From NCBI RefSeq assembly GCF_016773205.1, contig NZ_JAETWB010000012.1:62001-126000 (forward strand): 64,000 nucleotides of DNA, written 5' to 3'. The notes beneath the pieces are model-generated. The model worked only from the letters and a program-made list of their open reading frames with translations, was not told the DNA's origin and did no database searches. The first letter of the stretch is position 1. Each line of letters opens with the position of its first letter. This document shows positions 54,502 to 63,885 of this stretch, piece after piece. Source of the DNA: Belnapia arida (GTDB lineage Bacteria; Pseudomonadota; Alphaproteobacteria; Acetobacterales; Acetobacteraceae). A program made the position numbers and the translations under genes.

Positions 54502-54936
54502 TCAGGCGCGGTTCGGCGCCGTCTCGTACACCGTGGCGTCCTCCGGCAGGGCGACCCAGGGCTGCTTGCTCCGCACGTAGAAATGTGTTGTCGGCCGTAG
54601 CCACAATGTGTCGTCGAGCGTGCCGCCCCGGACGACGCGCGCGGAGCCGGGCTGCTCGGTTCCCGGCTTCAAGCCGCCGCAGATGCAAATCCCGCAATCG
54701 GGGCAGACCCAGCGCGTCTTGGCGCGCCCGCTGTCGGTGACGCCCCCGGGAACGCCGCGCAGTTCCTTGCCCGACAGCCGAAACGCCTCCGCCGGAACCG
54801 CGACGCCGATCGAGAAGGCGCTGGTTGTCGCACGCTGGCAGTCGGTGCAATGGCACGCATAGATGCGGGTGGGCTCGCAGGTGATCTCGTAGCGGACCGC
54901 TCCGCATATGCAGCCACCCTTAAGTGGCAGTTCCAT
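54502..54936 (-). CDS. GFA (CENP-V/glutathione-dependent formaldehyde-activating) family protein
   Basis: A 144-residue zinc protein. The likely zinc cysteines are C9 and C11 (GGCICGAVRYE), C28, C30 and C33 (YACHCTDCQR), and C78 and C81 (WVCPDCG). This is the GFA fold, named for a proposed reaction of glutathione with formaldehyde. The ATG at 54936 matches the family start and has AGAGG upstream. It is convergent with the methyltransferase-HNH gene and has no evident link to it. Confidence 0.9.
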   Translation of the reverse strand: MELPLKGGCICGAVRYEITCEPTRIYACHCTDCQRATTSAFSIGVAVPAEAFRLSGKELRGVPGGVTDSGRAKTRWVCPDCGICICGGLKPGTEQPGSARVVRGGTLDDTLWLRPTTHFYVRSKQPWVALPEDATVYETAPNRA

Positions 54937-55014
54937 AGCCCGACCTCTCATCGCGCGGGCCGTATTCCATCCGTAGGGACCCGGATGGTCAAGCGGCATT
55001 GGTCCGCTTCCCAT

Positions 55015-55753
55015 CCTGAGCGGTCCTTCATCAGGGCGGTTGGTATAAGACCGATCGTGAACGGCCGGTCGGAAGGAAAGTCACCAAGCGGGGCGCCAGT
55101 TTTCTCTTGTTGGGGCGAGATGCCGAGGCCCTCGCGCGTCGCCTTACGCCCTGGTCACACGGTCTCTGCGTGACTGTCGATGGCTAGGCTCCCCGCCGGG
55201 AGATGCCCGCATGCGATTCGATACGGGTACGCATCGATGGCAGGTTTCGGCATTCAGGGCACCGGCGAAGCGCCCGGCCGTCAGCTGATGGCCAGGTTCG
55301 TCCAGTGTCTTCCTGCGGCTCGTCCACATGCAATCGGTGAACACCACCGTCCGCACACTCCCATCAGTCAGGCTCGCCATTTCGGCGCGGCCCAAGCCGC
55401 CGCCTTATGTCAGCTGGGCGAGGTGGAGGAGCACCCCGCTCAGATCCTTATCATCCCCGGTGTCCGCCAGTGACCCACCGCGGCGGCAAGGGCTTCGAGC
55501 GTTGCGAATTCTCTAGACATACTAAGTCAGCGGCAGTACACGCCGCACCGATGAAATCGGTTTTCCTCATACGCACGGTCTGACGGTTAGCAGCTAACCA
55601 AGCTGCTCTTGAATCCGTTTTGGCGTGAGAGAGGCCTCCTAGACAGTACAGCAGCTACTTTGCCCTTCCTCGTTGAAGGCACACGAGTGCTGCCCTGTTG
55701 CAAAGCCTCCTTCGCACGCTTGCCGCTAGCATGCCGAGTAGAGGAATCCCCAC
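55015..55753. other. 739-bp gap, no supported gene
   Basis: Only short frames with poor codon bias occur. On the minus strand a piece starting near 55519 (MSREFATLEALAAAVGHWRT) soon meets stops, and the frame at 55144-55395 has no family match. The region looks like decayed sequence, with lower GC toward its right end. Confidence 0.45.
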
Positions 55754-56395
55754 ATGCGCCAACAACCTGAAATTCTAAACCAACGTTTCCCGCTGCGCCG
55801 TGATTTGCTCGTTCGCGCGTCTGAGCAAGGGCTTGAAGGGGACATCGCCCGCCGCCTTGCAGCCGGTGTTATTGGTTATGCAGCCTTGAACGAAAGCGTT
55901 GACGCGGTACTGAATAGCGTCGCTAAGTCAGGCGTCGGCGCATACATGCCACTGGTCGCATCACTGCGTCCGCTCGGCTCCATGTGGGTAGAAGCCACCC
56001 GTGCCGACGGCAGCCGTTATGGGTTGCTGCGCATTGACGAAGCCGACGGCAGCCTTCGGGTACGCCATGTCGAGGTACCGATGGACGGGCAGCCAGCCTG
56101 GTGCATTCCCGCTTCAATTTCGGTTATGCAGTATGCGAAGTCTAATACGCCTAAAATCGATTGGCATGCTGTCCGCAGTGGAAAAGTACGCCATAATGCG
56201 AAGGATGACGCCCGCTGGATGGCTTGGGCAAATAACCACCTTGCACTCGAGATGCTGACAGAGGGCGCAACGCCAACCGGAGCAATGAGTGCGTTGGGCA
56301 GCACCGGCATCCAAGACCTAGTGATGCTGGCACTCGCCGTATCACCGCTCGTGAGCCCAGGTTTTTCCAGCCTGCTAGGCGGTCATGATGCCTGA
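55754..56395 (+). CDS. Hypothetical protein, 213 residues
   Basis: I do not recognise a family. The protein is soluble, with a helical first part (DLLVRASEQGLEGDIARRLA), a central beta-like segment (GSMWVEATRADGSRYGLLRI) and a hydrophobic C-terminal stretch (IQDLVMLALAVSPLVSPGFS). GAGGAATC precedes the ATG. Composition is lower in GC than the backbone. It lies between the methyltransferase-HNH gene and DUF2235; 417 bp separate it from the latter. Confidence 0.65.
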   Translation: MRQQPEILNQRFPLRRDLLVRASEQGLEGDIARRLAAGVIGYAALNESVDAVLNSVAKSGVGAYMPLVASLRPLGSMWVEATRADGSRYGLLRIDEADGSLRVRHVEVPMDGQPAWCIPASISVMQYAKSNTPKIDWHAVRSGKVRHNAKDDARWMAWANNHLALEMLTEGATPTGAMSALGSTGIQDLVMLALAVSPLVSPGFSSLLGGHDA

Positions 56396-56812
56396 AGGAC
56401 ACTCTACTGGCGTCTGACTGCGATGCCGTCCGTAACTGAGGTGAATCATCCTGCACCGGACACCCCGATGCAGTGGTGCGCCTCACTCAAGGAAACCGAG
56501 CTTACCTTAGCCTACTGGACGAAGTAGCCAACAGAGAACGGCTGTTTGCGACTTTCCTGTTCGAATCGGGCAGCATTCATCAGAACTGGGCGATGCTGGA
56601 TCCACGGTTTGCAGGGCAAATTTTATGCGTTCTGTGCCACTGCATACCAAATTCTGACGTCCATAACCGCGGCCTTGATATTGGGGCCGATGATGGTTGA
56701 ACTGCAGCGAATGGCGACCTCGACCTGGCGCTGGTTGAGGCGTCCCCCAAACGGCGTTTGTGGGTAGCTGTAAGCATCACTACCGTCAACAATGGTTTGA
56801 CGGAGTTACGTC
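56396..56812. other. 417-bp gap before the DUF2235 gene
   Basis: A 75-residue frame at 56473-56700 has no family match or good start, and nothing else stands out. The right end must hold the promoter and ribosome site (GGAG) of the DUF2235 gene. Confidence 0.4.
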
Positions 56813-58909
56813 ATGTTCGCTGCCCTAGACCTCGCAAGCCGCGCAGCGGTCGGTGTCGGATTGGTCCTGGCATCTGCTTGGCTGGCCACGCAGTCCTTCG
56901 AGTTTGTCCTGCGCCGACGGGGCTCGATCTGGCACATTCCCGCCTTGCGAAGGGACCGGCGCATTTTCGAGGCCTATGCGTTCGGCGTCGCACTGAGCTT
57001 CCTCGCCGCAGCGCTCGCCGGTTGGCTCGGCACGATCCTCGGCGTGCCTTTCTTGATTGGAACGGCAATAGCTGCAGCCGCGGCGCTTTGGGCCACGCTG
57101 AGGGTCGTTAAGGTGTTCCGGCAGGCGCGGGAGATGGGCGAGATCCTGATTGCCGGTAGCGTGACGGAGGTGCAGCTTAACCCCATGCCTGCCGCAGCGC
57201 CTCAAGCGGACGGCCGCCGCATCGTTATCCTGTGTGATGGGACCGGTAATCGCCACCCACATTCCGCCGACCCTTCGGCAACCAACATCTGGAAGCTCGG
57301 GCAGGCCCTGGTCGAGGACGAGACGCAGACCATCTGGTACGATCCGGGCGTCGGTACGGGCACGTCGCGTGCGGCTCAGGCTGGCGCCTCCTTAGAGCGG
57401 TGGGCGGGGTGGCTGTGGCTGTCTCCATTGTCAACGGCGCTCGGGATCGCTGGGCGGCTGCGGCAGGGATGGGAAGGCCTGACCGGAACGGGCATCAGCG
57501 AGAACATCCTCGACGGCTATGTGGAGATTGCCCGCCAGTACCGTCCTGGCGACCGTATTTACATCTTCGGCTTCTCGCGCGGTGCCTACACGGCGCGCGC
57601 AATCGCCGGAGTGATCCGCACTTGTGGACTGCTGAAAGCGTCGAACCTCCGCTACGCGCCCGCCTTGGTGTCGCTCTACTCGGCCCGCCGCGGCCGGATA
57701 GGGGGTAGCCGCAGCACGGGCGTGCCCGTTCAAGACGATTTCGTTTGGCGCGAGGTTCCCATCGAAATGCTTGGTGTGTTCGACACCGTCGCCTCTCTTG
57801 GCGCGCCGCTCTGGGGTTGGTGGTTCAAGCCCCAAGGTTTTGAGAGCAGAGCGCTAAATACCAGTCCAATGCCGAACTGCCGCCATGTCTACCACGCGCT
57901 CGCCATGGACGAGCGTCGGGCCACCTTCTTTCCTACCCTGTTCTGGAAAGCTGGCGGCACCCGCTCCGGGTGGACGCAGACGCTGGAGCAAGTCTGGTTC
58001 CGGGGTGTGCACGCAGACATCGGAGGCGGGTACCAGGAGATCGGCCTTTCCGACATCACCCTCGGATGGATGCTGGAGCGGGCCAAGCGACACAACCTCT
58101 CGGTCAAGGAGGGCGCCATTGAGGCGCTCGAGCCTGACATCATGGCTCGCCTCCACGACGAGACGGCGCGTCGGCCATCGTGGAGCTGGCTCGGAACTTG
58201 GCCGCGCTGGGTCAAGATCCTCGATGATGCACCAACACAGGGTGCGGGTATCTCGGTGCACGAGAGCGTCTTCGAGCGCGCGCGGAGAGTTTATGCCGCG
58301 ACGGGCCGCCATGACCTCCATGACCTCCGCCCCGGCGAGACGGTGACCTTCCGTGCCGAGGCGCACCGGCAGTGGGACCGAACGGGGCTTATTGTTCGTG
58401 GCGATCTAGATCAGCCGATCTACTACCGGCTCCGGTGGGTCGGCGGCCTGTGGCGTGACTCCAGTTGCCCGCCGTGCGGACCGGCGGGCAACGTAGCAGG
58501 GGAACAGCCGGGTGACCCACGGTGGCGAGCGCGCTGGCGCAGGCGTGTCCGGGGCGCCCCCTGGATGACTCTTTGCGCCACAATAGCCGGGCCGCGGCGA
58601 TGGCCCCTGCGTGAACTGCCGCTCCGCTTGGCCTTTGCCTACCTGCTCAAGCGCGACCCCAGGCTCCTGCTGAACCAATTGGCGCCGCTCGGGCAAAGCT
58701 TGGCGATGCAAGGCAGCAGCGTCCTCATACGGAGCGAGCGCCCGGCGGGCATGCTGTACCTATTCGCCAACGACCTCTGGCAAACCTACCTCAACAACTC
58801 GGGGGAGCTTGAGCTGGAGCTGACTCGCCTCGATGGGGAACCCCGGACGGAGGAGGCGGTCTGGGTGCTTCCCAAAGCGGGTCCTTGGTGTCTGAAGCCA
58901 CCAAGCTGA
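56813..58909 (+). CDS. Membrane-anchored DUF2235 alpha/beta hydrolase
   Basis: A 698-residue protein. Three hydrophobic helices lie near the N-terminus (about 10-27, 54-75 and 77-98). The DUF2235 hydrolase starts with RRIVILCDGTGNRHPHSADP (CDGTGN at 141-146) and has the nucleophile S255 in FGFSRGAYTAR, FDTVASLGAPLW, and VWFRGVHADIGGGYQEIGLS with an acid-histidine site. The C-terminal 230 residues are not assigned. DUF2235 proteins are lipases or phospholipase-type effectors, some of type VI secretion; no such secretion genes are here. It lies between two copies of the methyltransferase-HNH gene. Confidence 0.87.
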   Translation: MFAALDLASRAAVGVGLVLASAWLATQSFEFVLRRRGSIWHIPALRRDRRIFEAYAFGVALSFLAAALAGWLGTILGVPFLIGTAIAAAAALWATLRVVKVFRQAREMGEILIAGSVTEVQLNPMPAAAPQADGRRIVILCDGTGNRHPHSADPSATNIWKLGQALVEDETQTIWYDPGVGTGTSRAAQAGASLERWAGWLWLSPLSTALGIAGRLRQGWEGLTGTGISENILDGYVEIARQYRPGDRIYIFGFSRGAYTARAIAGVIRTCGLLKASNLRYAPALVSLYSARRGRIGGSRSTGVPVQDDFVWREVPIEMLGVFDTVASLGAPLWGWWFKPQGFESRALNTSPMPNCRHVYHALAMDERRATFFPTLFWKAGGTRSGWTQTLEQVWFRGVHADIGGGYQEIGLSDITLGWMLERAKRHNLSVKEGAIEALEPDIMARLHDETARRPSWSWLGTWPRWVKILDDAPTQGAGISVHESVFERARRVYAATGRHDLHDLRPGETVTFRAEAHRQWDRTGLIVRGDLDQPIYYRLRWVGGLWRDSSCPPCGPAGNVAGEQPGDPRWRARWRRRVRGAPWMTLCATIAGPRRWPLRELPLRLAFAYLLKRDPRLLLNQLAPLGQSLAMQGSSVLIRSERPAGMLYLFANDLWQTYLNNSGELELELTRLDGEPRTEEAVWVLPKAGPWCLKPPS

Positions 58910-59010
58910 GGTGCTGCATATAATTGAGAAGGGGGCGCTATTACCCAGCGGCTACCCGATGTCGCGCTCCCTATGGACTGAGCGGGTCCTATCCTTGCTA
59001 CGATGCCCGA

Positions 59011-60687
59011 GTGCAGGCTCCAGTATTCTCCTGGTACGACGCGATGCTTACCGGCTGGCGGTTGCCCATGAGGCGGTGCCGCCAACGACCACCCGGGACT
59101 GGCTGGCCGATTTCCTTCCTGGCCCGCCCGCCGTGGTCATCGACGTCGGCGCGCGCAGCGGCCGTGGCGCGGGCGCCTACGCCGGGGCTGGATACGAGGT
59201 CATCGCCATCGAGCCCTCGACCGGGATGCGGGCCGAACCCGAGGCACGGCACCCTTCGCCAAGGATTCGTTGGCTTGCGGACAGCCTGCCCGCCCTGACG
59301 ACCACGTCCCGCTCGGGTGTCGCGGCTGACGTGGTTTCCCTGACCGCAGTCTGGCAGCACGTCGCCCCCGCAGACCGGCCACGTGTCTTCCGCAAGCTGG
59401 TAGGTCTCTTGAGGTCGGGCGGGCTGCTGGTCCTGACCCTGCGCCACGGTCCCGACGACGGCCGCGGTGGGCACCCGGTCAGCCTCGCTGAAGTCGAGAC
59501 TTTGGCCCGGAGCCACGGCTTGCAGGTGGTCCGAGCGGTGCCGTCGCCCGATCTCCAGGGACGCCCCGATATTTCCTGGACCGCCGTTGTCCTTCGGCTG
59601 CCAGACGACGGGACCGGTGCCCTGCCGCTGCTGCGGCACCTCATCCTGCAGGACGCGAAGAGCGCAACCTACAAACTGGGCCTCCTTAGGGCCCTGTGCC
59701 GGGCGGCCGATAGCTCAGCAGGCTTGGCCCAGGAGGATGGTGATGAGCACGTCCGGCTGCGGCTGGGGCTAGTCGCCCTGATTTGGCTCTGGCTCTACTT
59801 GCCCCTCGTTAAGGCAGGCTTGCCTCAGACGCGAGACAACCGCCGCGGAGCCGAAGGCCTAGGCTTCGCGGCGGTTGTCTCGCGGGCGCTGGAGGCCGGT
59901 ATCCTGTCGCCGCTCGACCTACGCACCGGCGCCGTCCTCAGCGAGGCGCCCGCCCATGTGCTCTACGAGGCGCTGCGAGAGGTCGCGGACCACATCATTC
60001 GCATGCCAGCGAACTTCCTGACATTCCCGGGCGGGACGTGAATCCTTGGAATCACCCGCACCCGAGCAGGCCCTCAGGCGAGCGGCCTCGTGGTGGACGG
60101 CGATGCAGCGCTTCGCGGTTTGGGTGGAGCCCGCTCTCATCTCGGAGTGAATGCGCGTGATGCAGAACTACGCCGCAACCCAGGGCAGGATGGTGGACCC
60201 AGGCGCTATAGCGGCGGCAATGACATGGTCCGATTCTGTCCGCGACGTCGCCCTGCCTCGCGCACGAGCCCTAGCACTTATGGAGGGAGGAGTCGCAGTC
60301 CATCGCGTTTGGAGCGGCAAGCGATTGGTGCCGGATACCTTGGATGTCGACCACTGCCTACCGTGGTCCGCCTGGCCATGTGGGGACCTTTGGAATCTGA
60401 TGCCATCCCACCAGCACGTGAACCAGCACAGCAAGCGCGAACGTCTGCTCTCCGCCGAGGCCCTTCACCAGGCTGGACCGGCGATTGCCGACTGGCGGGC
60501 GGCGGCCTACTTGCGGCCCGAAGACCATGTGTTGCCGCTGCGATTCGCTTTGGAGGCCAGAGCCAGCCTGCCTGGGTTGACCTCCTTCGAAACCGGCTGC
60601 ACCGGGGAGGTGCAGGTCGCAATGGCGTTGCAGCGCGCCCGTTTGCGCCAGGACCGAGGCGTCCAAGAGTGGACCTGGCGCGCGTGA
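59011..60687 (+). pseudogene. Decayed second copy of the methyltransferase-HNH gene
   Basis: Homologous throughout to 52632-54362, starting with the same GTG-CAG and SWYD segment. Damage seen: a one-base shift near 59043 between SWYDA and AYRLAVAHEAVPP; a stop after LTFPGG (60039-60041); and loss of 53 bp that in the intact copy lie between two GTGGACGGC repeats (53715 and 53768). A TGG-to-TGA change also lies just before the ATG at 60151. The HNH end is preserved: DTLDVDHCLPWSAWPCGDLW, then NLMPSHQHVNQHSKRER. The last piece (60151-60687) could still be translated alone as a 178-residue HNH protein. Confidence 0.85.
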
Positions 60688-60940
60688 GGCTTTCAAACAT
60701 CGATAATGTCCTTGATGTTGGGTTCCCTGTGGCGCTTCGGCGACCAGAACAGTGACGAAGCTTGGATTCTGATGATTTGCGGCTCGACACGCTTATGGTG
60801 TTCGCCAGGCATTCATGACTTCCCGCTCGACACTGCGACCCATGTTGGCGGCCTTGGCATCAACCGGCGTCCGCGTGTTGAGCTTGCGGTGGTCGGCAAT
60901 GCAGCGTTCTCGGGACGGAACCGAGGTGTGAGGTGACCCC

Positions 60941-61455
60941 GTGATCATCTTCCTTGACTTCGAAGCCAGCAGCCTCGGCAAGCACGGCTTCCCGATCGAG
61001 GTCGGCTGGGTCGCCGAGGACGGTGCCGGGGAGAGCCACCCGATCCGACCGGCGCCGGGCTGGGTGGAATGGAGCGCCGAGGCGGAGGGCATCCACGGCA
61101 TCAGCCGCGACCGGCTGCTGCGGGATGGCACACCCTTCGATGCGGTTGCCCGGCGCATGATGGAGACTCTGACCAACCACGATCTCTACGCGTCGGCACC
61201 GTCTTGGGATGGGAAGTGGCTCAGCACCCTGCTGCGGGCGGCTGGGCTTCCCTGGCATGCGCTACGCCTACGGGCTTCGGACGAGGCGCAACGGGATGCC
61301 GTTCTTGCCGTCTTGGAGCGAGGCGGCGTGCCAATAGGTGCCCGCGCGACATCCTCGACGGCATCCTCGAGCCCGCCCGCCGGGCCGCGAAGTCGAAGGC
61401 ACCCGCGCACCGCGCGCTCGAGGACGCGCGCGGGGAGTTGAGGTTGTGGGAATAG
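60941..61455 (+). pseudogene. DEDDh 3'-5' exonuclease, frameshifted near its C-terminus
   Basis: The front is a DnaQ/RNase T-like exonuclease: D6-F-E8 in IIFLDFEASSLGKHGFPIEV, HGISRDRLL, and the third acid in YASAPSWDGKWLSTLLRAAG. The frame then becomes low-complexity after ERGGVPIGA. The next frame supplies the missing end, RDILDGILEPARRAAKSKAP followed by HRALEDARGELRLWE, with the last catalytic H and D. A one-base shift between 61333 and 61351 explains it. The GTG start at 60941 has GAGGTG before it. If the shift is real, the enzyme has lost a catalytic motif. Confidence 0.8.
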
Positions 61456-61921
61456 GTAACCCGTAAGGCTGAGGATGTCGCCGGGCGATGGCCGAAGCGC
61501 TGACGCTCCAGGACCATGGATGGCCCAGGCAGAAACTTCCGCTCCGTACACGGTCGGTCATCCAGGTCTCGCTCGCGCTAAGCGCAATTTGGTGCCTCGG
61601 CAGGCGACCGACATGCGCGAGAAACAGCACCGTACGCGATGCACCAGAGCTCGCCTGTCCACCGCATCGAGACGCCAAGGCAAAATCACAAGTTGAAAAT
61701 CAGTGTGGAAAGAAGTCCAGAAAAGCATAGTGACTATGCCGGATCACATTGATGCACTTTTATTCGGCAGAATATTAGGCGATAAGACTGGTACATGGGC
61801 ATTAATCAGACCAGCGCCCCGATTTTGCTTATTTTATGCCTTCGAAGCAGCGGCTTGCGGTGACTAGGGTCGCAATCAGGATTGGATGCGACGTCTACAG
61901 CCAGCAAGGAGGCCCGCCTCA
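61456..61921. other. 466-bp gap, AT-rich on its right side
   Basis: No frame is supported. From about 61680 to 61860 the sequence is distinctly AT-rich, then GC rises toward the transporter gene, whose ribosome site AAGGAGG is at 61907-61913. It probably holds the transporter promoter. Confidence 0.4.
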
Positions 61922-62971
61922 ATGTGCGATAGGTTCGGTTGCGGCACGGTCCTAAATAAGCCAAGCATTGCTCGGCGCCGGTTCCTAGCCAGCGCCTCCG
62001 CCACGGCGCTAACGATGGCGATCGGGCCCTCGCTCGGCCACGCCCAAGGTGCGGCAACCCTCAAGTCCAGCCATGGCACTGGCTTCTGCAACCTCAACCT
62101 GTTCCTGGCACATGCCTTGCAGCTTTCGAAGCAGGACGGCGTTGGCCTTGACTTCGTCAACGCACCGACCTTCGCGGAACAGGTGACGTTCCTCGGCATT
62201 GGCCAGACCAACATCGGCGTGCTGCCCTACACCAGCGCGCTCTCGCTCATCGACGGCGGCGCGCCTATCAAGATTGTCGCCGGTGGCGGCGTCGAGGGCT
62301 GCGTTTTGGTGGCCCGGCCTGGCCTCGACACCGCCCAGAAGCTTCGCGGTAAAACGCTCGGAACCTTCCAGCTCGACACGCTTGAGGTGCTTCCCTACGA
62401 CTGGCTGAAGAAGCATGGCGTCTCGCTCCGTGACGTAACCGTCCGCTACATGGGCTCGACCCCGGAAGCGGCTGAGGCATTCCGCGCGGGCGCGCTCGAC
62501 TGGATCGCCACGATTGAGCCCTACGGTACCGCCCTGTTGAACGACGTGCCTGGTGCCGTGAAGCTGTCGGATGGCACGGACCTGTACGGGAAGGGCTACA
62601 CCGACTGCGTGCTCTGCGCTCGCACTGAGGTCGTCGAGCGCAATCCGCGAGGCGCCAAGGCCATCATCAAGGCCATGATGCAGGCTCAGGCCATGTTCGA
62701 GAAAAGTCCCGAGGAAGCGCTGCCGAAGCTCGTCGGCACCTACTACAAAACCTCGATGGAGAACGCTCGTCTCGCCTCGAACAAGCAACCCAGCGTCGTC
62801 GATGCCCGGAACCAAACCGACTTTATTTTGAGCCGCGTGCAGAGCCTGATCGAGATGGGTTACGCCAAAAAGGCGCCGGACCGCAGCGCCATCGACTGGA
62901 CCCTCTTGGAGCAGGTCATCGCCGAGAACCCCGACCTCTACAAGTCCCTGAAGTGGAAGTCCGCCGCATGA
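61922..62971 (+). CDS. ABC transporter substrate-binding protein (NrtA/SsuA/TauA type)
   Basis: A 349-residue periplasmic binding protein. The leader SIARRRFLASASATALTMAI has RRRFLA and suggests Tat export. The mature part has FAEQVTFLGIGQTNIGVLPY, GGGVEGCVLVARPGLDTAQK and LRGKTLGTFQLDTLEVL, characteristic of sulfonate/nitrate/taurine-type receptors. The ATG at 61922 has AAGGAGG eight bases before it. Its stop overlaps the permease start (ATGA). The ligand is unknown. Confidence 0.9.
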   Translation: MCDRFGCGTVLNKPSIARRRFLASASATALTMAIGPSLGHAQGAATLKSSHGTGFCNLNLFLAHALQLSKQDGVGLDFVNAPTFAEQVTFLGIGQTNIGVLPYTSALSLIDGGAPIKIVAGGGVEGCVLVARPGLDTAQKLRGKTLGTFQLDTLEVLPYDWLKKHGVSLRDVTVRYMGSTPEAAEAFRAGALDWIATIEPYGTALLNDVPGAVKLSDGTDLYGKGYTDCVLCARTEVVERNPRGAKAIIKAMMQAQAMFEKSPEEALPKLVGTYYKTSMENARLASNKQPSVVDARNQTDFILSRVQSLIEMGYAKKAPDRSAIDWTLLEQVIAENPDLYKSLKWKSAA

Positions 62972-63885
62972 TCGCGCGCGTGGCGGCCAAGGCTGGCTTC
63001 CACGAAGCCGGTCGGCCCCTGCTTTCGGCAGAGCGCAAGGCCAGCATCTCCGCCTGGGCCAGCAAGTGCGGCTGGGCCATAATCTCGGTCGGCATGTTTG
63101 CCCTGATTTGGGAGCTTCTCTGGGCCGTCGGGTTGGCTGACCCAAAGCTGCTGCCTCCGCCGCATGTCTTCCTTGGCAATTTCGTCGAGCAGGCCCGCAA
63201 CTTCAACACCGCCCAGCGCTGGCAGATAGGTGCGGGCGTCGCAGCCGGGCCGACACCCTGGGAAGCGGTCGGCATCACCATCCTGTCCTCTACCGGGCGC
63301 GTCTTCACGGGCCTGCTGCTGGCGGCGGTGGGCAGCATCGTCCTTGGCGTCTCTATACGCTACTCGGGCTGGGCGGAGCGCCTCATCCTGCCGACGGTCA
63401 CACTGCTGGCGCCGGTCTCCCCGGTAGCTTGGCTGCCAGTCGCAATCTTCCTCTTCGGCATCGGCAATGGTCCCGCTGTCTTCATGGTCTTCATCGCACT
63501 CTTCTTCACGATGACGCTCTCAACGATTGCGCAGATTGACGCCGTAGACCGCAACTTCATCAACGTTGCCCGGACCATGGGGGCGACCAAGCGGCAGATC
63601 TACGCGCGCGTAGTTGTCCCAGCGATCCTGCCCGGCTTGCTGGTGGTCCTGCGCCTCAACCTCTTCGGCGCCTGGATGGTGGTTTTGGTCGCCGAGGCGA
63701 CCGGCGTTGGCTACGGGCTGGGCCAAGTGATTATGCTCGCGCGCAACACCTTCAACCCGTCCCTGGTGTTCTTCACCATCACCTTGATCGGGCTGCTCGG
63801 CTTCGGCTTCGACTGGCTGCTCCGCAAGGTCCAGGCGCGCGTCCTTTACTGGGTGCCCGAGAACAAGGTGATCGCCGGTGTCTGA
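62968..63885 (+). CDS. ABC transporter permease (SsuC/NrtB type)
   Basis: A 305-residue inner-membrane protein with six or so helices. The EAA-type loop is NVARTMGATKRQIYARVVVP, preceded by LTVTLLAPVSPVAWLPVAIF-like helices, and the front reads GMFALIWELLWAVG. The ATG at 62968 overlaps the preceding stop. It forms the channel of the importer with the ATPase that follows. Confidence 0.92.
   Translation: MIARVAAKAGFHEAGRPLLSAERKASISAWASKCGWAIISVGMFALIWELLWAVGLADPKLLPPPHVFLGNFVEQARNFNTAQRWQIGAGVAAGPTPWEAVGITILSSTGRVFTGLLLAAVGSIVLGVSIRYSGWAERLILPTVTLLAPVSPVAWLPVAIFLFGIGNGPAVFMVFIALFFTMTLSTIAQIDAVDRNFINVARTMGATKRQIYARVVVPAILPGLLVVLRLNLFGAWMVVLVAEATGVGYGLGQVIMLARNTFNPSLVFFTITLIGLLGFGFDWLLRKVQARVLYWVPENKVIAGV

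Noticed and set aside
55144-55519. Possible small genes on the minus strand
   Set aside because: Starts are poor, stops interrupt the one plausible N-terminus, and no family is recognised.
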